NCBI GenBank assembly: GCA_964036315.1
Contig: OZ038496.1
Location: 15,407,524-15,471,523, forward strand
From: Acanthosepion esculentum
Lineage: Eukaryota > Mollusca > Cephalopoda > Sepiida > Sepiidae
DNA length: 64,000 bases
Reading direction: 5' to 3'
The translations under genes were made by a program, and so were the position numbers. The notes under the pieces were generated by a model that did no database searches, was not told where the DNA came from, and saw nothing but the letters and a program-made list of their open reading frames with translations. This document shows positions 33,055-44,810 of the stretch, in pieces (position 1 is the first letter of the stretch; every line of letters begins with the position of its first letter).

Positions 33055-33285
33055 TGTTTTAGGGGCATAAATTGGTGGAGAAAAAGAAGTTTGTATTATG
33101 AGGATATGTAGGATAGATAACAGTTGACCTTAAATTTGAAGAGGTTAAAAATGTTGTGATTGGAGAAGTAGCACCTCTGGAAGTTGTTCCACAATGCAAC
33201 AGTTCTGAGGAAGAAGCTGACTGAGTGAAACCTCCTCCTTAGCAAAAGAATACAAAAGGAATGAGGATGAGTTATATTTGTTTTG
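33055..33285 (-). mobile_element. CR1/Jockey-like LINE C-terminus
   Basis: Minus strand RTVALWNNFQRC then IFNLFKFKVNCYLSYI. A second short tail next to the previous one in the same orientation. Confidence 0.6.
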
Positions 33286-33289
33286 TAAT

Positions 33290-34000
33290 CATTTCACCCC
33301 AAGCAAGGCAATAGAGCCACTGGTATGGAAGAGGTGACTGAGTGATAGAGAACTACTATTGAGGAGAGAGAACAATAAAAGAACAAGAATTAAGAAGACA
33401 GAAGATAATGATTGACATTGCATTTAAATTTTTGAAGATCAAAACTAAGTGGGAAGCAAGATTTTTCCAAAGCAAGAAGTGTGATAGAAGAAATTATTAG
33501 CATAGAACTTATGGTTACATCAAGTCATTTCAAATGTAAAATGATGAGACCTTGCTGCCAATCAAGTACTGCATTTAAATTCATAAAGCCACGGTACCAA
33601 AGAGGAAGGCTCATCTGTACCATAGTGTAAATATGTGGCACTGCACATCCTAACTGTAATGGTTTGACCTCTTTTGAACATTTGCTATGGAAATAGCAAC
33701 AGAGTAACAAGAGGTTAACAACATTTTGTCTGTAGGAAAGGGATTGCAAGGTGGAAAATAATCTGTCACCCACAAGGCTGCAAAGTTGCTTTTGAACTCT
33801 GTCAAAGATGGACAGTGGGGACTGGGCAGCATCAGGCCAGATATGACAGCAATACCCCATTTTTAGTTTGATTTAGCACTTTTGTGTATGACAGCAGGAG
33901 TCAGGTACTTCCTGGAGGGATAATGGAACCAATCATTCTTCCAGCATCTTCTGTAATTGGTATGAATATATATTCCACTTGTGGTTGAGAGTAAGTGTTA
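33290..34000 (-). mobile_element. CR1/Jockey-like LINE, post-RT region to tail
   Basis: Minus strand GYCCHIWPDAAQSPLSIFDR, QLCSLVGDRLFSTLQSLSYR, then a decayed C-terminus ending at the TTTCACCCC box (33291). Upstream codons (EDAGRMIGSI, near 33930) resemble AKEAGRMVGSVS in the 37-kb copy. Confidence 0.65.
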
Positions 34001-34359
34001 GTCCCAAGAGACATTCAAGGCAAAGAGCCTTATTAAAAGTACAACTGCCCATCATGATTAAATTTAGCTTGTCTCAGTGGTCATGAAATTGTTCAAATGA
34101 TTTTTTGTTTCAAGTGTTTTCATTTAATCTGTTAGTCATTTTTAAGGATCGAGTTGTGCTGTTGCAAATGGTTCATAAGTTGCTGAGAGATAGATATATT
34201 TTTAATTTTCAAATACAATGTAGGGATTATCCTACACTTGATTTGTCAAGATGCCTGCTAGGTGGCGCTGTTTAAGGACTATAAAACAAGGAACATTATA
34301 TTTCTCTTTCTTTCTTTCAACCTAACATGCAGTAGGTAGCAACAACAACATGAGACTTA

Positions 34360-34795
34360 TGTCTATATTTCTGAGATGAGATATTATGATTACTTGCATT
34401 ATTTACTACACTGACTGTTATCCTCACCTTTATTGCCATATTCCCAATCTTTCAGCTGTTGTACACTCAGGCCTTCTTCAGGTGATTGGAATTTCCTCAA
34501 GTACACATGGCCCAGTGGATAAAGACATTTGTTAGATCCAGTGACTAGACCCAAAGAGTTGTGAGTCCAATACCAGGCCACAGCAGTGGTGAACCAAAAT
34601 TTGGAGAGTTGAGTTAAAGGGAAATAACTGAGACATGGCATGTGGAACTAGAACAATCTACCCTGGTGGATGAAATAAAGGGTTTGGTTCAAAACTCCAC
34701 TCACCTGAAGAAGGTCAAAGTCTACAACAGCCGAAAGGTTGTGAATATGGCAATAAAGATGAGGATAACAGTTTGAGTAATGTAAATAATGCAAG
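34360..34795. mobile_element. inverted-repeat element with hammerhead-like arms and tRNA-like core, copy 2
   Basis: Left arm (34360-34490, minus sense) has CTGAAGAAGGCC then GCTGAAAG; right arm (34700-34795, plus) has CTGAAGAAGGTC then GCCGAAAGG. Arms are inverted repeats ending in ATATGGCAATAAAG. Between them lies a tRNA-like unit with A box TGGCCCAGTGG (34508-34518) and B-box-like GTGAGTCCAATACC (34561). The remaining centre matches copy 1 (21996-22125), which lacks the tRNA-like unit. Confidence 0.6.
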
Positions 34796-34967
34796 TAACA
34801 TGATACTTGTCCTTGCTGGGGATATTTCTCTCTTGAGTGACTCTTATGGCTGAACTTTTACAAACACACACACACATGCAGACATGCATATCACACAGTT
34901 TAATATATTTTCTTCCTTTTCAGCTGTGTACATACTAATATAATTTCTCCATTTTTTTAGTCATTTC

Positions 34968-35270
34968 TTCTTCTTCTTCTTCTTCTTCTTCTTCTTCTTC
35001 TTCTTCTATGTCCTTCATGATATTGGAGGTTATGGCTCTTCACAATTCCCTGTCATTTTTAGCTCTTAGCAACTTTTGTCAATTTACCATCTCTCATAAA
35101 CCCTGATCTGCCATCCATTCACTCAAGCTTGCTAGGTAGGTTATGCATTGGTTTTCTCTGGCCCTCTTACCTTTAATCTGTCCTGTGAGTATCAAATATT
35201 CCAACCCCTCTTTCCTCATTATGTTCCCCAGAAATTTCAACTGTCTTTCTGATGTTATGTATAAGTGTCA
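34968..35270 (-). mobile_element. RTE-like LINE 3-prime end with (GAA)n tail
   Basis: The (TTC)n run at 34968-35007 is the complement of a (GAA)n tail. Minus-strand codons match the DRELWRAITSNIMKDI-type C-terminus and the KEGLEYLILTG block near 35195. Same layout as 42890-43204. Confidence 0.65.
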
Positions 35271-35519
35271 TTTTTGTTGCCATTGTCTTTAGAATTTTAT
35301 CATTGCCCACATGATATTATGGCAAAATGACCAACAAAACATTTTATCTGTAGTTGAAGGCATACACTTGCATTCAAAATATATTTTGTTGAAGTCATAA
35401 AATTGTGTTCAAAATATTTAGATTTCAGTATTAACTCATAGAGATTGAGATGGCGCTAAACAAAATCAACGAACCATCAACAACTGTTAGTACATTATAG
35501 TCATATAACTTGTTTATCT

Positions 35520-35835
35520 TGTTAAGAAGGCATGGTGGAGTAATGGATAGTGTCTCGGATTGAGGAATCTGGGAGCCAAGTTTGAATTCCAGTTAAATCC
35601 ACTACATTCACTTACATGCTAATACCCTTGGAAAAGGTATGAATCCTCTTCTTTTTCCCACCAGCTATGGGTAAATAGCGGAACAGACTGGGTTCTATAG
35701 CCTTGGATGGCAATTGGTCTACCACAGAAAGAAATGGCAACCTACTGCCAGAAAAAATCTGCCATTTCAGTCATGTATTGAAAGATACATGATCACCTAT
35801 GTGTGTATCACACATGGCACATAACTGACTGAACT
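35520..35835 (+). mobile_element. tRNA-derived SINE (ACATGACTG tail type), copy 1
   Basis: Starts GGCATGGTGGAGTAATGG (A-box region), B-box-like GTTTGAATTCCAG (35580), body CAGCTATGGGTAAATAGCGG, tail with GTCTACCACAGAAAGAAATGG and the hairpin around TGTATTGAAAGATACATGA. Copies at 54675 and 62678 are inverted. This strongly resembles octopus OR-type SINEs. Confidence 0.75.
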
Positions 35836-36039
35836 TGTTAAGGCTTGTTTGTTTTTCTTTTTATCATTAGGCCTTTTGTTATCTCTCACTATTTTTTGCA
35901 GTTAGTATTCCAGTGATACTATTTGTCATAAAAATAAATGTTTCCTTAATATTGTGGTGTTTCTTTCCTTGCTGGCTGCCAGGTTATATAATTTAATAGT
36001 TGTGTTTTGGGGCAGCAATTCCTCTTTTTTTTTTACTGT

Positions 36040-37376
36040 TAGTTCCCCCCATACAAGTACACGTCAAGATAGGGGTTACTGTGTAAAATTGTTGTTAAGG
36101 AGTGAGAAGTAAGAGATTATAATGAGGATGGGTAGGATAGATATCTGTTAACCGTAGATTTAAAGAGAACAAGAGTGTAGTTGTCAGGAAAGACACTTTT
36201 TTTTAATTGATTGTTTACTCAATACAAGGCCCAAGAGCAACACAAGCTAGAGGGTTACTGAGGAGATGCAAGAGAGTTGAAGTAAGAAGTAAGAGAGTAT
36301 TATGCAGATGAGTAGGATAGATATTAGTTGATCCTGGACTTTAAGAGACCTAGACCAAGTTTGTCAGGAAAGCATTCTCTTGGGAGTTTGTTCGACAAAG
36401 TAACAGTTCTGGGGAAGAAACTGAGTCGGAGTTGCTTTTTATCAAAGGAACATGAAGGGAATGAGGATGGTTTGCCAATGTAAGCATGGCACATCATGTC
36501 CTAGCTGTGATGGTCCAAATAAAAATAAAATAAAATAAAAGTCCCATGAGTCACTCAAAGTAGAGGGCTACTGTGTGAGATTGTAAAGGAAGGTAAGGGG
36601 TAGTAACGAGTATTTTGAAGATGGGTAGGATAGATATCTGTTAAGCGTGGATTTAAAGAGAACAAGATTGTAGTTGTCAGGGGAGATGCTTTTTTTAATT
36701 GATCGTTTACTCAATACAAGGCCCAAGGGCCACTCAAGCTAGAGGGTTACTGAGTGAGATGTAAGAGAGTTGGAAGTAAAAAGTAAGAGAGTATTATGCA
36801 GATGAGTAGGATAGATATCAGTTGACGCTGGACATAAAGAGACCAATATTAAATGGGAACATGAAGGGAGTTGAGATGGCTTACCACTGTGAACATGACA
36901 TGGCCATTCCTAGCTCTGAAGGTCTGGGTTGGTGCAACTAAGGAATGTAACTTGTCTGAACATCTGTCATAGTAAGAGACATGTATTAGTGAAAGCTGGT
37001 AATGTTTCATCCATGGGATAAGGCCCGGAAAGTGCTTTTGAATTTTGTCATGTTTGTACAGTGGGGGTTGAGCAGTACCAGCCCAGATACAGCAACAATA
37101 TTCCATTCTGGGCCTGACCTGACTCTTGTAAAGACAGAGCATGGCAGGAGGAGTCAGATATTTTCTGGAGTGACTCACAGAACCAACCATTCTTCCAGCT
37201 TCTTTTGCAATGGCATGAATATTCGCATTCCATTTGAGTTCAGGAGATCCAGTAGGAGCCTCTTTGACGATTTGACAAACTAATGCAAGTTTCATTAAAA
37301 ATGGCTGACAATGTGCTTCTCTTAAGTTTTTATTGTTTATCTTGTGTGCTAACAAGAGAATTTTTTGTGCTAGCAA
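36040..37376 (-). mobile_element. CR1/Jockey-like LINE ends with internal duplication
   Basis: From right to left on the minus strand: GSPELKWNANIHAIAKEAGR, RPRMEYCCCIWAGTAQPPLY and DKLHSLVAPTQTF (37376-36850), then tail sequence. Two blocks, 36040-36350 and 36536-36844, are direct duplicates of about 310 bp, each containing the same LINE tail-to-tail junction TTTTTTAATTGATTGTTTAC. The sequence between them (36350-36520) is another C-terminal scrap. Confidence 0.65.
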
Positions 37377-37389
37377 GAGAAATTCTAAT

Positions 37390-39065
37390 TTGATTTCTAC
37401 GCATGTTACATGTGTAGAAATAGAATTGGTTAATAGTAGGTATCTCCAACAAAAAAAGCAATATATATTTTATATATAAAAAACAGTTTAAAATTAATTT
37501 AAAAAAAATGAAAAATCTTTCTTGGAGCTTTTATTTTAATTTTAATTACAAATTAATAGGTTAAATTCAATATTTCCAACAAGAAAAATACTTTGCTGTA
37601 TTTCAAAAATTAATTTAAATTCACTGGAAGGAGTTTTTTAGTTTTCTTTGTTAAACAGCTGATTAGCACCCATTTTTAGTTGTCTTTCATTGCAATGTAT
37701 TTCCTTTCCTTAAAAAATCTTTCAAAAATAAAATATACTTTTCTGAAACTTTATTTGAGGAATATTAGCTGATTTAAAGTATAATTATTCTGATTTGGAA
37801 CAACTATTATTTATTTTGCTTTAAGTTTAAAATATCACAGGAATACGTTTTTTAACTAGACAGTAGCTGTTTATTTAAGGTGATCATGGGTTTGACAGCT
37901 TGATGACAGATTGATATTTATCTAATGTTGTTTTTCTAGGTGTTAAAAATTAATTGAATTAATGTGAGAACCTTTTATATATAATTTTAAAGTACTCAGT
38001 AATCTTACAAATTTAAGAAAATATTCTCTGTAATCTAATATTTTATTGAATTTGAAATATTTTGGACTTATTTTGGAATTATGATTCAAAACCAAAATAA
38101 TTATCAGATATAAAAACCACTGAAAACAAGTCTTACAATGTTTTTTAATAATATTTGTTGTATTGCATTGCATGATGGGAAAAAATAATGTATGAAAGAA
38201 GATATGTCTAAATTAGTGGATTATTAATTATATATCAGAATGTGAATAAATATTTTAAGAAATTTATAGTCATATGAATAGATACACAGCATTGTAATAT
38301 TTTTAAAGATATTTTGAGAAAAACAGAGACAAGCATTCAGACATGACTGAAATAATAAATTAATAAAAGATATAAAATCTCAAAGGAATTGTATCTTATA
38401 AACAGCTGTCATGTAATTTCTCATGCTGAAAAAGACACTGAACCAATCAACTGTATGGACAAATAAAAATACAGAGTGATCCAATCAATCAAAATAAAAT
38501 GCATATGTTTTTAAATGCTGAAGTAAAAGCCCTTCAAATATTCAGTTTAATGATCTATCCCAGGGGTTATCAATTGGGTGAGGGGATTTCAGGATTATTG
38601 TCAGGGGAATCTTTTACAATTCCTTGTTTTTTATTTACAGAATTTGGAGCCCACTATGAGTGTCAAAAAAAGACGGTATCTTATATTCAATATGGATTCA
38701 CCCTGACCTTTTAAATTGACCTTTTTGTTTACTGAATTAAAATACTCTGATGAATGTTTCGTTTATTGAAGTATGCTTCAGTTTATTTATTTAATAATTA
38801 GTTATGAATTAAAACAAGTTACTGGACATGTATTCAAGTTTTAAACTCCATCAATATTTTCTATTGCTATTAAATTTGTAAAACTCCAATATAAGAATAA
38901 TTAATGTAAATATATATGTACTAATATGGAAAAGAATGAAGATTTTTAATAATATATGCATATTATTTGGAATGCACCTTTTGAGTCAGACAAATCTTGG
39001 AAAGGATGAGGGATGATATTCTGACATGTGGTGAAAAGGGTGCGTCGCGCAAAAAAGAACAACTG
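37390..39065. other. AT-rich stretch with no recognised element
   Basis: Low complexity A/T-rich DNA. Several 50-75 codon frames lack family motifs and are not supported as genes. Confidence 0.4.
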
Positions 39066-39069
39066 CTCT

Positions 39070-39420
39070 ATCAAATGACCTATTTTGAAAGATAGTAAGA
39101 ATTATGCTAAATACTCTTACTTAATCCAGTATATCACACCCATTAAAAGAGTTAGTGAATCAATCTACTAAAATATCATTTGCATAAATTAGGAGTTGAT
39201 ATCAATGTTGAAACCTAGGATCTTCAGATATTAAGTCTAATACTCTACCAACTGAGCTATTGTTGAGTGATGTTAGGAATTGTGTCAAATACTGTTACTT
39301 ATCCTAATATATAACCAGTGAAAGAATTAGCAAATCAACCTATTAAAATATCATTCAAGGAAATAGAACTTGATATCAATATTAAAACACATGACCTTTA
39401 GATTTCAGTTTGATTCTCAA
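39070..39420 (-). mobile_element. tRNA-derived SINE pair (TAGCTCAGTTGGTAGAG head)
   Basis: Minus strand: AATAGCTCAGTTGGTAGAG (A box, near 39256) with B-box-like GGTTTCAACATTGATATC (39212) and a tail including TAATATATTGGATTAAG-type sequence. A second diverged copy follows at 39275-39420. Related plus-strand heads occur at 43730 and 44355 (ATAGAGCATTAGACTGAATA). Confidence 0.6.
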
Positions 39421-39557
39421 GCAACTATTTAAGCTTATAAACTACATTCAGGCTGTTACCTTTGTCTTTTGTATTTTAACACACATTCTCCAATCACTTT
39501 AAGTTTAATTAATTTGTCACAATGGTGATTATATTTGTCCTAGTTTTTTCATTTTTT

Positions 39558-40120
39558 ATTAGGTTGGCCAGAATGTCCTGATCACTTAGAAAGCAGAAAG
39601 AAAACAGCACAATTTTATGGAACAACACCAACATTTATTCTTCAAAATAAAGTCCATAAATAAATTCTCAAAGATCTTCTGCCAGCAATCAGCCAGCATC
39701 CAAATCTGTCCCAGATACCAGTCTGCTGACTTTGAATCAGAAAACTGTAAAGCTTCCTTCACTTCATCAAAAGTGTTGAATCGTTGGTCGTGGAATAGGC
39801 CATAGTCAATTTGGAGCAGCATCAGGACTGAATGGTGGATGTGGAAGAATCTCAACAACATCCATGTGTTTGAACTTCTCCCGAGTTAACCTGGCAGTGT
39901 ACAGCCTCATATTGTCTTGCTGAAACAAAGCCTGACATCAATTCACTAAAGCAAAATACTCCTTCTTTAATTTGTCGTACATGCAGTTTAGCTGCTGGCA
40001 ATACAGTTTAGCATTGATGGCACAACTCTTTGGAACATGCTCAAAATGCAGTACTCCTTGGAAATTCTATCAGACAGAGATAAGATTTGTTGTTTTCTTT
40101 CTGCTTCTGAAGTGAGTCAG
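39558..40120 (-). mobile_element. mariner relic (Hsmar/Mos-like group)
   Basis: Minus strand: CMYDKLKKEYFALVN, CQALFQQDNMRLYTARLTRE (second catalytic block, QQDN for HHDN), LPHPPFSPDAAP, then RFNTFDEVKEALQFSDSK and WQKIFENLFMDF at the C-terminus. The end TTAGGTTGGCCAGAATG at about 39559 is a typical mariner terminal repeat. The 5-prime half is missing and several frameshifts are present. Confidence 0.7.
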
Positions 40121-40824
40121 GACTTTCTTCTGGCAAACCTAGTAATTCACATGAACCAATAAAGATCAGAATTTATTGGTATCCTTCTTTTATCAAACTT
40201 CCCTATCAGTTGGTCAAAACTTATTCTCACTATGCTACTGTGGACTACACAAATAAAATCTCTACAAGTGTTGACTTTATTTATAAAGATTTACTTCATC
40301 TGGCACAATGTCATTAGCTGTTTACTATGTGACTGGTGGGCGATATCAACTGCTGAGTGGGCAATGAGCAACTGGATAGAATATGCCAAGCAATTGGAAA
40401 TTTTGGTTGGTGATATAGGATTTTGAGTATTAAAAAGGTATTTCTACATATGCTACCTCACAAAAAAAAATTCAAAGGAGATATGCAAAGAATCTGTATA
40501 AAAGAAACCCATTGATATTGAAATAATTATTTAGAGGAATCAGATAAGAGACAACTGGGAACAACTTTGTCAGTAAAATTAAGAAGTGACTTCAGGATAA
40601 TTTTTATTTAATATAAATCGTTTTTTTTTATCACATTGGCCAATTTGAAAGTGGAAGGAGAGTTCAGTCCTCAGTGGCCCTACAGGGACATCCTTTTTCC
40701 ACATGCTGCTACATCTTGGACGAAGAGAGAGAAAAAAAGAGAGGAAGGAAAATGTTTGTCTTTTATAGACTTAAACACCACCGCCTAACAGGCTTTTGAC
40801 AATGTTATAATTTCCTGTTCTTTT

Positions 40825-40925
40825 ATTGCTAGCATCATGGGGAAATGTATTTCTTTTTCTTTGTTCTTTTTATTATTCATTATTATTATTTTATTTATCA
40901 ATTTTATTTCATTTTCCCACATGAT
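40825..40925 (+). repeat. dispersed repeat, copy 2 (CATCATGGGGAAATG type)
   Basis: Matches 1672-1770 and 63275-63362 in order and spacing; preceded by a different sequence. Confidence 0.5.
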
Positions 40926-41065
40926 AATGCCACCAAGATACAAAAATGCAATAGTAGTAATGTTGGCAATTTGGACAAAGCTAAAGAGAATCCATAATGT
41001 TTCATTTAAATGAAATACTGAATGTTCTCAATAAGGAAAAAAAAACATTTTCTGACATTGCTAAG

Positions 41066-41345
41066 ATCTGCAGCAAAAATGAATCTTCAGTCATGTAACT
41101 TTTATTACAGATTATTGTTATAATCATTCTTTTTTATTATTAGTTATTGTTGTTAATCTTTTATTGGGCCTAATAAGATCTATGGTAAAAACAAATCATC
41201 TATCCGTCACATAACTTTTATTACAGTATATTGTTATAATTGTTCTATTTTATTAGTTATTGTTGTTAATCTGTTATATTGCCTAATAAGATCTACAGTA
41301 AAAACAAATCATCTATCCATTTCATAACTTTTATTACACTTGCTG
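41066..41345. repeat. tandem repeat, about 115-bp unit
   Basis: Units share AAGATCT, AAATCATCTATCC, CATAACTTTTATTACA, TTGTTATAAT and TTATTAGTTATTGTTGTTAA. Two and a half copies are seen, with a diverged one near 41735-41835. Confidence 0.75.
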
Positions 41346-41929
41346 GTTCCAATTTATAGACAGATCCTACAGATGCATGCTGGGATTTCATCCTAACCAA
41401 TAAAAATGGACTGTTTCTCGGCCTCATCTGCCATATATTGTTTCTTTCTTGTCTCAAAGTCAAATGCTATAATCACTTGACTGTATCCCTTTTGCATGTG
41501 AAAACTTATTTTGTGAAGTTTTTGTGCTATTACCATTGCTTTGCCTGGTTTTAACTTATATACATAGTGTTTGCTTTGTATTATCTTACATTTTTCTTTT
41601 TCTTCCTTTCCTTATTGTTTATTGGAAACTTTATCACTAACATCTTTTGTTTTCATTTTTGCTAATTGCACTTAACCATGGGTAATTACTCCACAACTTG
41701 GCACTGTTCTAAATGTTCTTTTTCTTTTAATTAGTTATTGTTGATCTCTTATGGTGGCTAATGATATCTATAAGAAAAAAATTTATTATGGAATGCTGTT
41801 ATAATTGTACTATTTTATGATTAATTATTGTCCTTAAAACCATTTTTTCTAAGTTTTTATTTGGGAGAGATATTAAAATACACCAGAATATATACTTGAA
41901 GTAAACCACCTGCATATGCACAGAAAATG

Positions 41930-42215
41930 AATTGTGTACACAAAAACAGAAAGGGATATAAGACAAAAATGTATCTTCTCACAGGATATATTTAAGTTAT
42001 AAAGCAAAGCAATCCTAAGAAAACTAGAAGTCCTACCAGGATTTATTATCAGTGGGCACAATCTTAACATATGACACTCAGATGACACTGTATTCATGGT
42101 AGGCACAAAAAAGAAAATGTCAGGAACTCCTAAACAAAATATTAAAGGGAAGCGAGAAGGAAGATTAAAGTAAAATATAAACAAAAAAGACACTTGTACT
42201 TAATATCAGAAAGAC
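41930..42215 (+). mobile_element. RTE-like LINE reverse transcriptase fragment
   Basis: GIRQKCIFSQDIFKLYSKAI (the VRQGCVLSPDLFNLYSE block), LEVLPGFIISGHNLNI, then DDTVFMVGTKKKM from the YADDT catalytic box with a small insertion, and NIKKTLVLNIRK. The frame is broken by several indels. SINEs follow. Confidence 0.65.
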
Positions 42216-42219
42216 TGAT

Positions 42220-42890
42220 TGATTGATCTTGTTTTTTATGACTTATCAACCCTTTGTGTGTTATTTAAAACCAAAACATTTTGTATTATAGGAATAATTC
42301 TTGAATATTATAGGAATACTACATTAAGAATTCTTTGAAAATGACATTGATTTTTATTTCTGAGTTCTACTATTTAACCCACAGCTTGGGGAAGAAGATG
42401 GATTCATACTTTTCCCAAGGGTATTTGAACTTAATTGAATGTAATGAAACTTACTGAAATTTGAACTTGAGCTGAGATATTTTTTGAGAAGGGCATTGGG
42501 TTTCTCTTCCGATAAACTTCATGTTAGGCACTTTATGTGCAGTTAGTAACATTCAGGACAAATGTTTGACTCCATGGCATCTGTTGGCTTGACATTCAAG
42601 AACACAACAGACAAGGGTAAAACCAAAGTCAATGTATTTTGAACTGAATGGATTAGCAATCCTTAATGGGTTATTTAAAGCCAAAAGATATTTTGGATTG
42701 TAAAAATAATTCTTTTTTGTTGCAAGTACATATAGCACTAATTTTTGGAGAATAACAATGATTTTCCAGGTACAAGTCCTACTATTTAATCCTAGTTGTG
42801 GGGTAAGAGATGAATTCATAGCTTATCCAAGAGGGTTTGCAAATTCAAACTCTGCTCTCCAATTTCTCATTTCAAGCTATACCACCCTAT
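42220..42890 (-). mobile_element. two SINEs inserted in the RTE-like LINE
   Basis: Two minus-sense SINEs of the TTTCGGCTTAA-tail family (about 42225-42480 and 42655-42890), each with a CCCA.AGTTGGGTTAAATAG-like body. Flanks ATATCAGAAAG (42205) and AGATCAGAAGG (42898) look like a target-site duplication. Confidence 0.55.
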
Positions 42891-43204
42891 ATCCATAGAT
42901 CAGAAGGTGACAGTTGAAATTTTTAGGACACATAATGAGGAAAGAGGGCTTGGAGAATTTGACATACACAGGACACAGTGAAGGCAAGGGGGATAGAGGG
43001 AAACAATGAGTAACCTACTCAACTAGATCAAGGAGTGGGAAAGGTAGTAAAAAGACAAACTTTGTTAAGAACTACAAAGGATAGGAAGTTGTGGAGGGCT
43101 ATAATCACCCAGGTCCTGAAAAAACACAACACATAGAAGAAGAAGAAGAAGAAGAAGAAGAAGAAGAAGAAGAAGAAGAAGAAGAAGAAGAAGAAGAAGA
43201 AGAA
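42890..43204 (+). mobile_element. RTE-like LINE C-terminus with (GAA)n tail
   Basis: QLKFLGHIMRKEGLENLTYT, then LLRTTKDRKLWRAIITQVLK, stop, and a (GAA)n run at 43136-43204 that is the element tail. The polyglutamate frame across it is an artefact. Confidence 0.7.
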
Positions 43205-43514
43205 ATATTCAAGATAAATGGTAACATTTTTAAAGTTCAACTGGAACCACCTTACACAAGATCATTTTTGAAACATTGAACATTAGCAATGGCAACACAG
43301 ATAACAAGAGTAAGTTATCAGTTATCAGAATAAGTTATCAATTATCAGAATAAGTAACCCAGAAACCATTTCAGTGTCAAGCAGGGAAGAGGTCATTTGA
43401 ATGAACATTTTGACCTAGATTTTTTATGAAGGCACAATTTTTAAAAACACAACAAAAATAAATAAAAATGAATTACATAATCTTTATTGATATGAAGTTT
43501 ACATAAATGTATTC

Positions 43515-43580
43515 TTTTTTTTTATGTGCCATGTCCTTTCAGGACTTTGAAAATCATGACCCTCCAGAATTACAACAATT
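43515..43580 (-). mobile_element. RTE-like LINE tail scrap
   Basis: ATGTGCCATGTCCTTTCAGG then GAAAATCATGACCCTCCAGA, as in the minus copies at 15440 and 35020. Confidence 0.4.
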
Positions 43581-43711
43581 TTAACTTTCAAAATTGATAT
43601 CAAGTTTAATTTTATATGTAGCATATTTTTAGATTTTAGTAGATTGATATACTTACTCTTCTAGTGGTGATGAAACACTGGAATAGCCTATTAGAAAATT
43701 CATAACATCAA

Positions 43712-44054
43712 TCAAAAATAACTTCATAGAGCATTAGACTGAATATCTGAAGGTCCTAGATATCAAATCTTATTTCATATGAATGATATTTTAGTACACT
43801 AGTTCCTAAATAATGTGATGTGCCTCATAGATGTGGTAGAAGAGGATAGCAGGTGAGGCAGAATGATTGAAAGACAATCAAAGATTTAGAAAAGGTTTCA
43901 AAAAATTCATATGCCAAACATAAAGTTGATTTCAAAATTTCAAATATTATTATGGATTACTTTTATTTGCATGCATAAGTCCCAGTATAAATATTTATAA
44001 ATAATTATTGACCAATTTTATCATTGTGATATTTTTGCATTATATCAAGTATTG
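43712..44054 (+). repeat. 343-bp direct duplication, copy 1
   Basis: Contains a SINE head (ATAGAGCATTAGACTGAATA, GAAGGTCCTAG) and unique-looking sequence. Highly similar to 44338-44676; differences cluster at 43800-43850. Confidence 0.85.
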
Positions 44055-44337
44055 AGAATATAGTAACTAGGGTCTACAAATTGGAGGAGAGAGTTATCAA
44101 TGCTAATGTTCTGACTTCCAATCCAGTTATCTCCCTTTAATCCTCTCTCTGTTTTTTATTTTTAAATGTACTTTTTAACACATAAAATTTGGTGATGTGC
44201 AAGTAAATTTTAATTCCGAAGATGTGGCCCAGAGAAAAAAAGTTTGAGAACCACTGTTTTAGTAGATTGATTCACTAATTCTTTCAGTAGTTGTAAGATA
44301 TTAGAATATGTAAAAGTATTAAGTACAATTTCTAACA

Positions 44338-44676
44338 TAAATCAAAAATAACTTCATAGAGCATTAGACTGAATATCTGAAGGTCCTAGATATCAAGTTT
44401 TATTTCATATGAATGATATTTTAGTACAGTGTTTCCCAAATGATGTGTCACACCTCATAGGTGGAGGAGGATAGCAGGTGAGGTGGAATGATTGAAAGAC
44501 AATCAAAGATTTAGAAAAGGTTTTAAAAAATTCATATGCCAAAAATAAATATGATTTCAAAATTTCAAATATTATTATGAATTACTTGTAATTGTATACA
44601 TAAGTTCCAGTATAAATAGTTATAAATAATTATTGACCAATTTTATCATTGTGATATTTTTGCATTATATCAAGTA
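44338..44676 (+). repeat. 343-bp direct duplication, copy 2
   Basis: Same order and length as 43712-44054, offset about 625 bp. Confidence 0.85.
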
Positions 44677-44810
44677 TTAAGAAGTCCTTGCCTTTATATC
44701 AGAAAATTTTTAAGTGAATATGAGGCTGGATAAAAAATCTAATTTAAAACACCACTGTTATCCTTAAGATACGTTTGCCTCCCCATACTTTCTTAAATTT
44801 ACGTTGCATT

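Noticed and set aside
37390..39065. Host exons in several 60-90 codon frames
   Set aside because: No splice-site pairing, codon bias or recognisable domain; frames are as expected by chance in this AT-rich DNA.
43091..43279. Polyglutamate / polyphenylalanine frames
   Set aside because: They translate the (GAA)n tail of an RTE-like LINE.
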